A stretch of DNA of 64,000 nt from Coprobacter tertius. GTDB taxonomy: Bacteria; Bacteroidota; Bacteroidia; Bacteroidales; Coprobacteraceae. A model generated the notes under the pieces. It ran no database searches and had not been told where the DNA came from. It was given only the letters and a program-made list of their open reading frames with translations. Location of the stretch: NCBI RefSeq assembly GCF_024330105.1, contig NZ_JANDHW010000001.1, positions 372,001-436,000 on the forward strand, given 5' to 3'. Position numbers and translations under genes: made by a program. The first letter of the stretch is position 1. Every line of letters starts with the position of its first letter. Positions 43,993-53,892 of the stretch are shown one piece after another.

Positions 43993-45204
43993 TTATCTTT
44001 TGCGGCGTCCCACTAAGTCCTTAATACCGTCCATATCGAACGATAAGGTGAACCGTAATGTCTGGTCGAGAGGGCTGGTTTGTGCCGTAGCGATCACATA
44101 AGCTGCGTCGAGACGAAAGACATTTAGGGCAAAACCTGCACCAAAGGTAAAATATTTACGGTTTCCTTTGTATTTATTTTCATTAAAATATCCGGCGCGG
44201 AGGAAAAATTGTTGATTATAGGAATATTCTGCTCCGATAGAAAAATTAATCTCGCGTAATTCTTCTTTGAAGCCACCGGGGGCGTCTGAAAATGATTTAA
44301 ATATACCTGTAATGGGCGACATGTTTCTGAACCGTTCTTTGGCTGCTTCATAAGCATCCCTGTCGTTGTTATAGTCGGAAAGACGGGGTTGAGTAGGCAC
44401 CAGTAATTTATTTAGGTCGAAGTTTAATGATAGGGTGTTATAGTCGGCGAGCGGAAAGAGAAAAGAAGTTCCCAAACGCAGGTTGGTAGGTAAAAAAGCA
44501 CTGTTATTGCCTCCGTCGTACGAAACTTTCGAACCTATATTCGAGATATTGAATCCCCAAGACCACTGGCACTCGCTACGTCCTATGATCGGGTAGAATG
44601 TTTGATAACCCGCAATGTCGGCAGCAAAAGCGGCCGCTCCTTTTGAGTCGGATGTTACACCGTCGGAATAATTATATCCCAGGTCGGAATAAATAAAGCG
44701 GAACGTAACCCCCATAGAGAACGATTCCGATAATTTACGGGAATAACCCAAGTCGACTGCCATTTCATAAGGATTGATCGAATTCTGAATATTTCCACCG
44801 GCATCGGTAATAGGGATAGATCCAAGTGAGAAATATCGCAAAGAGGCGCTTAAAGCTTGTATATCCTGACTTCCGAATTTCCAGTATCCGGCCATATAAG
44901 CCAGGTTAATATCGTTAACCAGTTTTCGTAACCAGGGAGTATATGATAGCGATACACCAGCACGGCTGTAAGCGAATGCATATTTTGCGGGGTTCCAAAA
45001 TTGTGAATTTACATCGGGATCGGTTGCGACACCAAGGTCTCCCATCGAACCGCCTCGGGCATCAGGAGCTATCCCCAAAGATGTTACGCCGGTATTAATG
45101 GGATTAAACATGTCGTTTACTGTTTCATTTTTTTGGGCCTGTATCGAGAAAACGGCCGCACACAAGAAACATGCAATACAAAACAGTATTTTAAAATCTT
45201 TCAT
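43993..45204 (-). CDS. porV: Type IX secretion outer-membrane shuttle protein PorV (LptO)
   Basis: 403 residues. Signal peptide FCIACFLCAAVFSIQA, then TGVTSLGIAPDARGGSMGD and ATDPDVNSQFWNPAKYAFA, the hallmark start of the PorV/FadL-like barrel, and a C-terminal strand (FTLSFDMDGI). PorV binds the C-terminal domain of secreted cargo and brings it from the SprA translocon to the PorU sortase. It lies directly downstream of porU (75 bases), as in other Bacteroidota. Confidence 0.95.
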   Translation of the reverse strand: MKDFKILFCIACFLCAAVFSIQAQKNETVNDMFNPINTGVTSLGIAPDARGGSMGDLGVATDPDVNSQFWNPAKYAFAYSRAGVSLSYTPWLRKLVNDINLAYMAGYWKFGSQDIQALSASLRYFSLGSIPITDAGGNIQNSINPYEMAVDLGYSRKLSESFSMGVTFRFIYSDLGYNYSDGVTSDSKGAAAFAADIAGYQTFYPIIGRSECQWSWGFNISNIGSKVSYDGGNNSAFLPTNLRLGTSFLFPLADYNTLSLNFDLNKLLVPTQPRLSDYNNDRDAYEAAKERFRNMSPITGIFKSFSDAPGGFKEELREINFSIGAEYSYNQQFFLRAGYFNENKYKGNRKYFTFGAGFALNVFRLDAAYVIATAQTSPLDQTLRFTLSFDMDGIKDLVGRRKR

Positions 45205-45279
45205 ATTGTTATAGCAGATAGTCCCTAATCGGGTAGAGTTAATAATTCCAGTAACTAATTAAACTATTTTTGACCGGCT

Positions 45280-48200
45280 TTATTGTCCGAGAACGACTAT
45301 TTTTTTTGATTTGGTAGCTTCTTTTTCCGTATCGGTAGAAATTACTGCACGGTATATGTAAATGCCGGGCGGAACCCTTCGGCCACTGAGGTCGGTAAGA
45401 TCCCATTCTATTATCGGTGCGGTCCAAAGATCGGATCGTCCTTTATCAGAGTACCACCAGATTTTTCTTCCCATCAGATCACAAATCGTAATTGAAAGTT
45501 CTATATTGGCATTCGGCCGATCGGTCGTGATATAGAATCGGGCGATGTCGCGAACGGGATTCTGTTGTGTTTTCAAATCGAAAATTCTGGGTTTCAAACC
45601 CGGTTTTACCGTAAATGAAATTTCTTCTTCATTGGAGTTTCCCTCTATGTCCCATACTTTAAACAGAAGAGTATGGTCGCCTGCGGTAAGTTCAGGCATT
45701 TGATAAATTACGCTTCCTTTTCCGTATACTTCTGTAGAAGGTTTGAAGTAATTGTTCAGGATGTACTCGGAATCTTCCCGGTTATCTATTTTCAGTGTCA
45801 TGTTGTGTCCTATTCCTATTCCCGATATATTTATACCCGATGGATCTTTTACTTCGGCAAAAAATACGGGTGTCTCATTAACAATACCTCCGTCTTTTAT
45901 ACCTTCGGTATTCAGATACATATTGATGATTTCCGGGCCTTCGAAATCTTCTTCAGCCGAATCGTCATATTCTCCGATACGGAATGCATTACAAGAACCC
46001 TGTGCTTCTCGTCCGTCGGAGGAATTGCTGTAAAGATTCAATAATCCCGGTTCCATTGAATAATTTATTTCCCGGGGCATTTTAAATGTAAATAAGAATT
46101 CGCCGTTTTTAATAGAATCGTTTCCTGTGAATAACAGGTTACTACGTTCTTTAAAAGTGAAAGGGGTTCCGCCGTCAGCATTTCCATGAGTAATGATTTC
46201 TACTTCCGAATCGAATAGTCGGGGACTGATGATTCCGTTATAATCTGAAAGTTTATTCCCTGTCGAATAATTTCTCACTTCTCCTTTTATAGTAACAGTC
46301 GAACGTGCCTTTAGTAGTATCTCGTCTTGTGAGTTTTCGGTAAGAGGCTGTCCGTTTATTTCGGTAACTACGAGTTTGTATTCTGGATAAGTCAGTTTCA
46401 AGGCCGGATCACCTAATAATACAAAGTTTAATTTGTTTCGGTCTCTATTTTTAAACATGCATTTCGCCTCTTTCATTATATCGCCCAGGCGAAATCTCGA
46501 ACCGTCGTTTCGGTGTCTGAACAAGTTGGCTGCCATATATTTATTTATCGTATCGTTACCATTGGTATAAACTACCCGGGTTGTGGTAAACAGAGCAATG
46601 CCCCCTCCTTTGGGATTTAAAAAAATTTCTTCACCTCCAGTGGTTGCTTTGTCATCGAATCTGCTGAAATCGCAGGTTGCCGTAATAAATAAAGGAAGTC
46701 GTTTCAGGTAAAGCGATTTTATATCCGACATTTCGAGCATTTTTTCTGCGGTCCAACTGGTCGTGTTTCCGTGCCCCGAATAATTTATGAGCAGTAATCC
46801 GTCGTTCAGCATATCCATCATTTTCTTTTTCGCGTCGGGATAAGTAGCTCCGTTACTGCTTACTACCCTTTGGTATGCATCGATGTATATCTTATTGCAA
46901 AGAAATTCAGGATTGTCGGTTACTATTTCTTTTATTGCATTTTCGGCGAGTTCCATGTGTGCACCATTGTTTCCGTCGTCGGCGACGAAACAAAGGTCGT
47001 TTTTCCATGTTCCGTAATCGGTATTGGTTGCGTATGAGATTACTTTATCTACTGCATTTGCCGCTTCAGTCAAAGTACGTACAGGAAAACGTCCTATTCC
47101 GAGATCAAGTTTATCGGCAGCAACGTCCCGGCCTTCGGAGTCATCGAGAAATCCGAAATAATCGTCGGTGACATAAGATTGCCTTTCATCGAGGCTATTT
47201 TCCGATTGGTAAGTCAGCAGAAACGGATAATTGTAACTTTGCCATTCTTCTGTAATGTGACGGTTATCGTAAGAGCCGTCGCCGAAAAGTAATAAGTACA
47301 GCGGTTTCAATGAATCGTTGTCTCCGGCGCGGTCGTAAAACATTTTCATAAACCGGCGTATCGCCGTTGCGTCGGGTGTTCCCGATGAAAATTCGTTATA
47401 TATAGGTTGGGGGGTAACGACTAATACCGACAGGTTGTCGTGTTGCCGATGAAACTCGGCGAGTCGTTCGGCTTCGTTTTTGAATTCGTTCGGCACGAGA
47501 ATGACGAGGTCTGCACGTTCGAGACCATGCAGATTCTGGTTTGCAACTTTTCCGACAAACTCCGGGGAAGGATAGGTTCCGGAGGTCCTGAATGCGATAT
47601 AATCGCGTGTTTCAGGTTGTGTTGTGCAAAAGTTGTAGTAATTTCCTGTTTTTTCACATTCGATAGAAATGGGAGTATGTGGAGTCGTCACATCCCAGAT
47701 TTTTACATCGTCTGCGTTTCCTGTATTTACCGAAAAGCGTTGTTTTGTATTAAAAATGTTCGTTTTATGGAAAAGAACGCTATTACCGTATAGTTTCAAT
47801 TCGCGTTGAAAGTTTAAAAGTATGTAATCGAGCCGGGCCATTTTGGCGTTCGATCCTGTAAATGTCACGGTTATATTATCGGGACTGTTTGGGTTGCTTT
47901 TAAATTTGGATGTTAAAGAAACAGCAACTCCGTTTTCGTAGGTTATATCAGAGTTCGACGTTTGTCCTCTGATCGATTTTTCGGAAAGTTTTACGCCGTT
48001 GTGGTCGATACTGACAATACTGCTGTTATTTGATTTTGCAACAAAAACGGCAGTTATATCTACATCGGTATCTGGTACGATGCCCGGTATATCGAATGTG
48101 AAAGTTTGGCGTGCATTGTATTTGAAATCTTCTCCGTAAAAATTCCGCCCCGATTTGCTGATGTTTATCAGTTCTTTTTTATGTAAAGCGTAATCGATAT

Positions 48201-48729
48201 AGCTCGTTATGGTTGAAAGTGAGGCATCGTCGTTTGCCGGCTGTGTTTCTATCGGGATTTCGGGAGAATCATTTTGGGTAAGAAAATAATATCCGGCTGT
48301 CGAATAGGGGTTTTTAGTAAAAGTAAAGCCTTTTGATCCGAAAGTCCATTTTTCGGTTCCTTGAGCATAAAATAGGATCCGATTATTTTCTCTGTATACC
48401 GGAATTTCGGGGAGGTCGTCGATATAAGGCTTCGTAAAATCTTCAGGCAATATCGCTCCGCCATAACCATATATTTTTACTTTTTCGGGTTGCGAGAACC
48501 CCCAATTCTGCAGATCGGTGTATGATATCTGATAGATTCCGCTTTCAGAAATCTTTACTTTTATCCATGTTCCGCTATTGAGAACCGATTCATTGGTATA
48601 ACGATCGCTATTGTCGGCTTTCCCTGTCGGAGAATAAAACAAAAATACCCATAAGCACATTATAAATTTGAGTACCGTTTTAGCAGTACGCAAATCGAAA
48701 TAAATACCGGAAAAAGATAAGTAGGGCAT
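45280..48729 (-). CDS. porU: Type IX secretion sortase PorU (C25 peptidase)
   Basis: 1149 residues. It removes the C-terminal signal of T9SS cargo and attaches A-LPS. A membrane-like signal near residues 22-40 leads to beta-rich N-terminal domains, then a C25 gingipain-type catalytic domain (about 420-800): LLLFGDGSYDN, catalytic His in NYSGHGNTTSW (about residue 651) and Cys in TATCDFSRFDD (about 686). The end (PVRDIARFYI to KKIVVLGQ) is itself a T9SS-type C-terminal domain. The start at 48729 leaves a 22-residue lead before the hydrophobic core; an ATG at 48660 is an alternative. Confidence 0.95.
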   Translation of the reverse strand: MPYLSFSGIYFDLRTAKTVLKFIMCLWVFLFYSPTGKADNSDRYTNESVLNSGTWIKVKISESGIYQISYTDLQNWGFSQPEKVKIYGYGGAILPEDFTKPYIDDLPEIPVYRENNRILFYAQGTEKWTFGSKGFTFTKNPYSTAGYYFLTQNDSPEIPIETQPANDDASLSTITSYIDYALHKKELINISKSGRNFYGEDFKYNARQTFTFDIPGIVPDTDVDITAVFVAKSNNSSIVSIDHNGVKLSEKSIRGQTSNSDITYENGVAVSLTSKFKSNPNSPDNITVTFTGSNAKMARLDYILLNFQRELKLYGNSVLFHKTNIFNTKQRFSVNTGNADDVKIWDVTTPHTPISIECEKTGNYYNFCTTQPETRDYIAFRTSGTYPSPEFVGKVANQNLHGLERADLVILVPNEFKNEAERLAEFHRQHDNLSVLVVTPQPIYNEFSSGTPDATAIRRFMKMFYDRAGDNDSLKPLYLLLFGDGSYDNRHITEEWQSYNYPFLLTYQSENSLDERQSYVTDDYFGFLDDSEGRDVAADKLDLGIGRFPVRTLTEAANAVDKVISYATNTDYGTWKNDLCFVADDGNNGAHMELAENAIKEIVTDNPEFLCNKIYIDAYQRVVSSNGATYPDAKKKMMDMLNDGLLLINYSGHGNTTSWTAEKMLEMSDIKSLYLKRLPLFITATCDFSRFDDKATTGGEEIFLNPKGGGIALFTTTRVVYTNGNDTINKYMAANLFRHRNDGSRFRLGDIMKEAKCMFKNRDRNKLNFVLLGDPALKLTYPEYKLVVTEINGQPLTENSQDEILLKARSTVTIKGEVRNYSTGNKLSDYNGIISPRLFDSEVEIITHGNADGGTPFTFKERSNLLFTGNDSIKNGEFLFTFKMPREINYSMEPGLLNLYSNSSDGREAQGSCNAFRIGEYDDSAEEDFEGPEIINMYLNTEGIKDGGIVNETPVFFAEVKDPSGINISGIGIGHNMTLKIDNREDSEYILNNYFKPSTEVYGKGSVIYQMPELTAGDHTLLFKVWDIEGNSNEEEISFTVKPGLKPRIFDLKTQQNPVRDIARFYITTDRPNANIELSITICDLMGRKIWWYSDKGRSDLWTAPIIEWDLTDLSGRRVPPGIYIYRAVISTDTEKEATKSKKIVVLGQ

Positions 48730-48746
48730 CTTGATATTTTATTATG

Positions 48747-49364
48747 TCATTTTACATAAAAATCGAGCAGTTTTTTGTCCCCTATATATCCCTGCAGATG
48801 ATCGTTTATCTTTACCGGTCTAACACCGCTCGGTGTTCCGGTGTAAATAAGATCACCGATTTTTAACGTATAAAACCTACTCACATAAGCGATAATATCG
48901 TCTATCGAGAAAAGCATATCGCTACTGTTACCTTCTTGTACTTTATCTCCGTTTAATAAGAGCGAAAAAGGGATGTTGCGAATATTGTCTCCTGCCTGAG
49001 CTAAAGGAATGAATTTACCGATTACTGCAGAAGAATCGAAACCTTTGGATATTTCCCAGGGTGCGCCCTCTTTGCGCAATTGCGATTGCAGGTCTCTTGC
49101 TGTAAAATCGATACCTACCGTAACTTCGTCGTAATACCGGTGAGCAAATTTCGATGCGATATTTTTTCCCAACCGGCATATGTGTACGACAATTTCGGTT
49201 TCGTATTCTATCCTATTTGAAAAATCAGGCAGAAAAAATGGTTTTCCGTCTTTTAACAGGGCCGTTTCTGGTTTCAGGAACACAACTGGCTCTTTAGGTA
49301 ATAACGTACGATCCATCTCTTTATTGTGATCGAGATAGTTCCATCCGATAGCAATGATTTTCAT
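48747..49364 (-). CDS. Fumarylacetoacetate hydrolase-family protein
   Basis: 205 residues. The FAH fold is shown by RIEYETEIVVHI (metal-binding Glu53 and Glu55), GIDFTARDLQ (near 85) and the C-terminal YTGTPSGVRPVKIND. Members act as acylpyruvate hydrolases, oxaloacetate decarboxylases or related enzymes on beta-dicarbonyl acids; the exact substrate is unknown. It stands 17 bases upstream of porU on the same strand, a neighbour relation also found in P. gingivalis, though no functional link to secretion is known. Confidence 0.9.
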   Translation of the reverse strand: MKIIAIGWNYLDHNKEMDRTLLPKEPVVFLKPETALLKDGKPFFLPDFSNRIEYETEIVVHICRLGKNIASKFAHRYYDEVTVGIDFTARDLQSQLRKEGAPWEISKGFDSSAVIGKFIPLAQAGDNIRNIPFSLLLNGDKVQEGNSSDMLFSIDDIIAYVSRFYTLKIGDLIYTGTPSGVRPVKINDHLQGYIGDKKLLDFYVK

Positions 49365-49409
49365 TTTTCCAGATAATTCGGTTAATAACCTCTGTATGGA
49401 GTGATAAAA

Positions 49410-50060
49410 TTATTTCTTCATATTATTCAGCCGGTTGAACATAACGGCCAGATGTGCGTAAATAGAAGTATTCTGCACAACGATATGCTTGGGTACTCTG
49501 ATACGAAAAGGAGTAAAATTCCAAATCGCTTTTATTCCGCCGGCAATCATGTTTTCTGTGGCCTCCTGTGCACGTTCGACGGGTACGGTAAGTATTCCTA
49601 TATTTACACCGAGAATTTTTTGCATTTTTTCGAATTCAGAAATATGATATACCGGGATACCGTTAATCTGGGTTCCCACAAGTTCTTTCTTTACATCGAA
49701 TCCGGCTATAACATTCATCCCATATTGAGCCAATCCCGAATCTTGCAAAAGTGCGGCACCCAAACTACCTACACCGAATATACAGGCTTTATGAACATCG
49801 GTAAATCCGAGAAAATCCTCGAGAACTTCTACCAGTGAATTTACTTCATATCCGACGCGTGTTTTTCCCGAAATGTTCAGAAAAGAAAGATCTTTGGCGA
49901 TCTGTGAAGCATCAACGTTGATTTCTTTCGATATTTGGGTGGAAGATACGTATTCATCTCCTTTATCTTTCAACAATTTAACGTAAGCGAGATACCAAGG
50001 GAGCCTTCTTAGTGAAGGTTCAGGTAATTTTATGCTTACTTTAGTATTTTCACTGGCCAT
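49410..50060 (-). CDS. rex: Redox-sensing transcriptional repressor Rex
   Basis: 216 residues. An N-terminal winged helix (about 10-85, LRRLPWYLAYVKLLKDKG and VDASQIAKDLSFL) and a Rossmann NAD(H) domain with IFGVGSLGAALL (near 92) ending in a swapped helix. Rex leaves its operators when NADH/NAD+ rises, switching on fermentative genes. No clear TTGTGA-type operator was found before pta or mdh. Its promoter box faces the SUI1 promoter. Confidence 0.95.
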   Translation of the reverse strand: MASENTKVSIKLPEPSLRRLPWYLAYVKLLKDKGDEYVSSTQISKEINVDASQIAKDLSFLNISGKTRVGYEVNSLVEVLEDFLGFTDVHKACIFGVGSLGAALLQDSGLAQYGMNVIAGFDVKKELVGTQINGIPVYHISEFEKMQKILGVNIGILTVPVERAQEATENMIAGGIKAIWNFTPFRIRVPKHIVVQNTSIYAHLAVMFNRLNNMKK

Positions 50061-50085
50061 AGATATGCAATTTTCGGTGTACTTA

Positions 50086-50093
50086 CAAAAGTA
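50086..50093 (-). promoter_or_regulatory. -7 box for rex
   Basis: Reads TACTTTTG on the minus strand, 25 bases before the rex ATG. Confidence 0.5.
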
Positions 50094-50121
50094 TGAATTT
50101 TTTTCTAATCTTTTCCTTTTG

Positions 50122-50153
50122 TTTGGTTACATTCGTAATCCGTATTAAATTTG
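50122..50153 (+). promoter_or_regulatory. Full-consensus promoter for the SUI1-helicase operon
   Basis: TTTG at 50122-50125, 20 bases, TAAATTTG at 50146-50153; leader about 53 bases to the ATG at 50213. Confidence 0.8.
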
Positions 50154-50212
50154 AGGACAAATATACGAATAACCCTGCTTGTGCGTATCACGACAGGTTT
50201 AAGAAATGGAAT

Positions 50213-50560
50213 ATGGTAAAAAAGAATAACGATTGGAAAGATCGCTTGAATGTGGTATTTTCTACGAATCCCGATTTTAAATATGAGTCGGAAGAACCGG
50301 AAGAACCCGATACATTACCTGCAGAGCGACAGCAACTTCGTATTCAGCTCGATAAAAGGCATCGTAACGGTAAATCGGTTACACTGATTACCGGTTTTGT
50401 CGGTACTGAAGAAGATCTTAAATCTTTGGCCCGATCATTAAAAACAGCTTGTGGTGTCGGGGGATCATGTAAAGAGGGGGAAATACTTATTCAGGGTGAT
50501 TTTCGTACTAAAGTATTGGCTTGGTTGCAAAAAGAACATTATCGGGCTCGTATAATTTGA
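50213..50560 (+). CDS. SUI1/YciH-family translation factor
   Basis: 115 residues from the ATG at 50213; a longer frame upstream reads through the promoter. The SUI1 core is RIQLDKRHRNGKSVTLITGF (about 46-65) and LARSLKTACGVGGSCKEGEI, ending ILIQGDFRTKVLAWL. Archaeal and eukaryotic aIF1/eIF1 monitor start-codon choice; the bacterial YciH proteins are less understood and may act on non-canonical initiation complexes. It is followed after 22 bases by the helicase-nuclease gene. Confidence 0.92.
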   Translation: MVKKNNDWKDRLNVVFSTNPDFKYESEEPEEPDTLPAERQQLRIQLDKRHRNGKSVTLITGFVGTEEDLKSLARSLKTACGVGGSCKEGEILIQGDFRTKVLAWLQKEHYRARII

Positions 50561-50582
50561 GATAGTTATTCAAAAGACGGAT

Positions 50583-53500
50583 ATGCTGAAAATTTATAGG
50601 GCATCTGCAGGATCGGGTAAAACTTATAAGCTGGCACTCGAATATTTAAAATTATTATTCGCTTCTCCGGCGGATGATGCATATCGTCGTATTTTGGCTG
50701 TTACCTTTACTAATAAAGCGACAGCCGAGATGAAAAGACGTATCGTAAGTCGGCTTTTCGTTTTAGCTCATGATGCTGAACATTCCGAATATTTTGGAGA
50801 TTTACTATCGGAAACCGGTTTATCTCCAGAAGAATTACAGAAAAAAGCATCTGATGTTTTATATTCTCTCTTGCATGATTATTCTTCTTTTAATATCGAT
50901 ACGATCGATCGTTTTTTTCAGCAGACAACCCGCGCTTTTACCCGGGAGATAGGGTTACAAGGGGGATATAATCTCGAACTGGATAATAATCGAATTTTAT
51001 CAGAAGCTGTAGATCGGATGCTGTTCGAACTGGATGACGCCCGAAACAGGGATCTTTTGCAATGGTTGTTACGGTTTTCGGAGGAAAAAGTAGAGAATGC
51101 TGAGAGTTGGAATATTAGAGGCGATATAGAAACGCTTTCGGGAGAAATATTCAAAGAGTCTTATAAAAGATACGGTGACGAACTGAGGGCTGTCATGGAG
51201 GATAAGAAAGCGCTCAGAGAATATATGAAAGAATTGGCGGCGTTACGTTCTCTTTTTGAGAAAACTTTGAAAGAAGTCGGTGATTCTGCTCTTGAAGTTA
51301 TGCATCGTAATAATTTGTCGCCGACCGATTTTAAGAGAAAAAATACATCTCCTTTCCGTCACTTCGAATCATGGGCTGCCGGTATCGTTAAAGAACCTAC
51401 TGCTACATTTATGAAGTTACTTCAGAGTGTAGATGAATGGTATACCCGTAACGACGATCCTGAAATTATTTCCTGTATCAGAAATGCGGCTGATGATGGA
51501 TTGATACAATGTGTGCAGAACGCCGTAGAGTGTTTCGGTTGGTATCCCGAATATCTTACTGCTATCGAAACATCCCGTTATTTTTATACGTTAGGTATTC
51601 TGAGCGATATCGACCGGCATGTTCGGGAGTATGAACAGGAACATAATTTGTTGCTGCTTTCGGATACGACTGAATTATTGCATCGGATTATCGACGGAAG
51701 TGATACGCCGTTTGTCTATGAAAAAATAGGAACCCGTATAGATAATTTGATGATCGATGAATTTCAGGATACCTCTAATATGCAATGGGCGAATTTCGAG
51801 CCTCTTTTTAGAGATAGCCTCGATCGGGGAAACAGTAATTTAATTGTCGGTGATGTAAAACAGAGTATTTATCGTTGGCGTAATTCCGACTGGAAATTGT
51901 TGAGTGAAGGATTAAACGGTTCATTCGATGAAAGGCAGCGAACCGATGATTTTCTGGATACGAATTGGCGCAGTTCTGCGGAAATAATCAATTTTAATAA
52001 TTCGATATTTTCACAATCGGCAGTCATATTACAGAATACTTTGAACGAGCGCATCGAGGAGGTTGCTGTTTCTGCCGGTATAGACAAAAGTTATAGACAT
52101 AAAATAATCGATGCCTATGAAGATATATGCCAGCATATTTCTCCTGTGAATAAAAATTATCATGGGCATGTGGAATTGCAGTTTATTGATAACGACGACG
52201 ATGAAATTCCTTGGAAACAAAGAGTTCTCGATGCTATTCCTACTCGGTTGATGAGTTTACAAGATCAGGGAATACAGCTAAAAGATATTGTTTTTCTGGT
52301 AAGGGTAAAGAAAGAGGGGCAGATGATAGCTGATAAATTGCTGCAATGTAAAGCAGAAAATACCGATCCTCGTTATCGATACGATATAATATCGGATGAA
52401 GCTCTTTATTTAGGGAATGCTCCTGTCGTGAAACTGATTATCGGAGTACTGCGTTTTTTGCAGATGCCCGATTCGGATTTAAATAAGGCATTAGCGGCTT
52501 ATGAATTAAATGCAGCACGTCCCGGAGTAACGTCTTCAGAGGCATTAGTGTCTTGTTTTGCCGCTATTCCAGGAGAATCTCTACTTGATTTTCTTTGTGA
52601 TGAGGAGGAAACTCTTTCGTCTATACGTTCTTTACCTCTTTTCGAGTTGTGTGAAAAAATTATCAGTAAATGCCCGGTCAGGACAGAGGGTGATGATGTA
52701 TATGTACAAGCTTTTCAGGACATGATGTTGTCTTATATCGATAAACATTCGGCCGATTTGGCCTCATTTTTGCAATGGTGGGATGAATGGGGTAAAAAAA
52801 AGACGATATCGACCCCCGAATCTCAGAATGCAATACGTATAATGACGATTCATCAGTCGAAAGGTCTTGAGTTCAAGGCTGTTCTCATTCCCTTCTGTGA
52901 CTGGAGTATCGATAATGATTCAAAACATACTCATATATTGTGGTGCAGGCCCGGAAAACCTCCTTTCAATCGGTTACCGTTGGTGCCGGTACGATATGAT
53001 ACACGGCTTGGAAAAACAATTTATGCCGGAGATTATTTTCGTGAAAAAATGCAGTCGTATATCGATAATCTCAATTTGGCGTATGTCGCTTTTACACGGG
53101 CAAAAGAAGAACTCCTTCTTTTTACCCCTTTACCCAAAAATGAAAATAATATTAATTCTGTTTCTGGATTGCTTTATCGGTGTGTGACACGTGCTTTCGA
53201 TAAGGAAACTGTTCATGACTGTGTCGATCTTACGGCTGGATACGATCCGGAAACAAAACGATATGAGTTGGGATTACCGCATCTGACAGCACCTGATAAA
53301 GAAACTGAAATCGAGGAGATGGGAATGCCGGTTTATAAATCGTACGATTTCAGGGAACGTTTACAGTTGCGTTTATATGGGAAAGGATATTTTGGAGATC
53401 GACAGGAGAGAAGTTACGGAACTTTGATGCATGAGATTTTAAGTAGGATACGTTATGTCGCAGATTTGGACGATGCTCTTGTACCATATATTCTTTCGGG

Positions 53501-53828
53501 GCAGATCGGAAAAGAACAGGCTGGGATGCTAAAATCTAAAATTGTGGCGTGGATTTCAACTCCTGAGGTCGTATCCTGGTTTTCTCCTGATGTGAAAGTG
53601 TTGAATGAAGTAGAAATATTGCGTTCTGACGGTATTTTTTATCGTCCCGATCGGGTAGTAATCGATAATGGTAAAACCGATGTGATTGATTATAAATTCG
53701 GTAATGTAGAGCGTGAGTCTTATAAGATACAAGTTTCTCGTTATGTATCGTTAATACGTGGAATGGGTTTCTCCGAAGTAAGAGGATATATCTGGTATGT
53801 CGAAATGAATAAAATAATTCAAGTATAA
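50583..53828 (+). CDS. addA: UvrD/RecB-type helicase-nuclease (AddA-like)
   Basis: 1081 residues. Superfamily 1 helicase: Walker A ASAGSGKT (7-14), LAVTFTNKATAEMKRR (near 40), Walker B MIDEFQDTSNMQW (near 393), GDVKQSIYRWR (near 424), the MTIHQSKGLEFKAV motif and VAFTRAKEEL (near 835). The C-terminus has a PD-(D/E)XK nuclease block, DVIDYKFGN, so both activities should be intact. AddA partners with AddB in end resection at double-strand breaks. No addB is adjacent; on both sides are unrelated genes. Confidence 0.88.
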   Translation: MLKIYRASAGSGKTYKLALEYLKLLFASPADDAYRRILAVTFTNKATAEMKRRIVSRLFVLAHDAEHSEYFGDLLSETGLSPEELQKKASDVLYSLLHDYSSFNIDTIDRFFQQTTRAFTREIGLQGGYNLELDNNRILSEAVDRMLFELDDARNRDLLQWLLRFSEEKVENAESWNIRGDIETLSGEIFKESYKRYGDELRAVMEDKKALREYMKELAALRSLFEKTLKEVGDSALEVMHRNNLSPTDFKRKNTSPFRHFESWAAGIVKEPTATFMKLLQSVDEWYTRNDDPEIISCIRNAADDGLIQCVQNAVECFGWYPEYLTAIETSRYFYTLGILSDIDRHVREYEQEHNLLLLSDTTELLHRIIDGSDTPFVYEKIGTRIDNLMIDEFQDTSNMQWANFEPLFRDSLDRGNSNLIVGDVKQSIYRWRNSDWKLLSEGLNGSFDERQRTDDFLDTNWRSSAEIINFNNSIFSQSAVILQNTLNERIEEVAVSAGIDKSYRHKIIDAYEDICQHISPVNKNYHGHVELQFIDNDDDEIPWKQRVLDAIPTRLMSLQDQGIQLKDIVFLVRVKKEGQMIADKLLQCKAENTDPRYRYDIISDEALYLGNAPVVKLIIGVLRFLQMPDSDLNKALAAYELNAARPGVTSSEALVSCFAAIPGESLLDFLCDEEETLSSIRSLPLFELCEKIISKCPVRTEGDDVYVQAFQDMMLSYIDKHSADLASFLQWWDEWGKKKTISTPESQNAIRIMTIHQSKGLEFKAVLIPFCDWSIDNDSKHTHILWCRPGKPPFNRLPLVPVRYDTRLGKTIYAGDYFREKMQSYIDNLNLAYVAFTRAKEELLLFTPLPKNENNINSVSGLLYRCVTRAFDKETVHDCVDLTAGYDPETKRYELGLPHLTAPDKETEIEEMGMPVYKSYDFRERLQLRLYGKGYFGDRQERSYGTLMHEILSRIRYVADLDDALVPYILSGQIGKEQAGMLKSKIVAWISTPEVVSWFSPDVKVLNEVEILRSDGIFYRPDRVVIDNGKTDVIDYKFGNVERESYKIQVSRYVSLIRGMGFSEVRGYIWYVEMNKIIQV

Positions 53829-53830
53829 TA

Positions 53831-53870
53831 AAAAGAAACGCCGTGTAAAATTTTACACGGCGTTTCTTTT
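53831..53870. terminator. Perfect 40-base palindromic terminator
   Basis: The two 20-base halves are exact reverse complements with A4 on the left and T4 on the right; it separates the converging helicase and rpmH genes and can act in both directions. Confidence 0.9.
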
Positions 53871-53892
53871 AAGCTATTTCTTTAAAAATATC

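Noticed and set aside
53831-53870. Perfect 40-base palindrome as a possible operator or recombination site
   Set aside because: It lies between two converging genes with A and T runs at its ends, which is the form of a bidirectional terminator; the similar hairpins at 42334, 55090 and 58126 are explained the same way.
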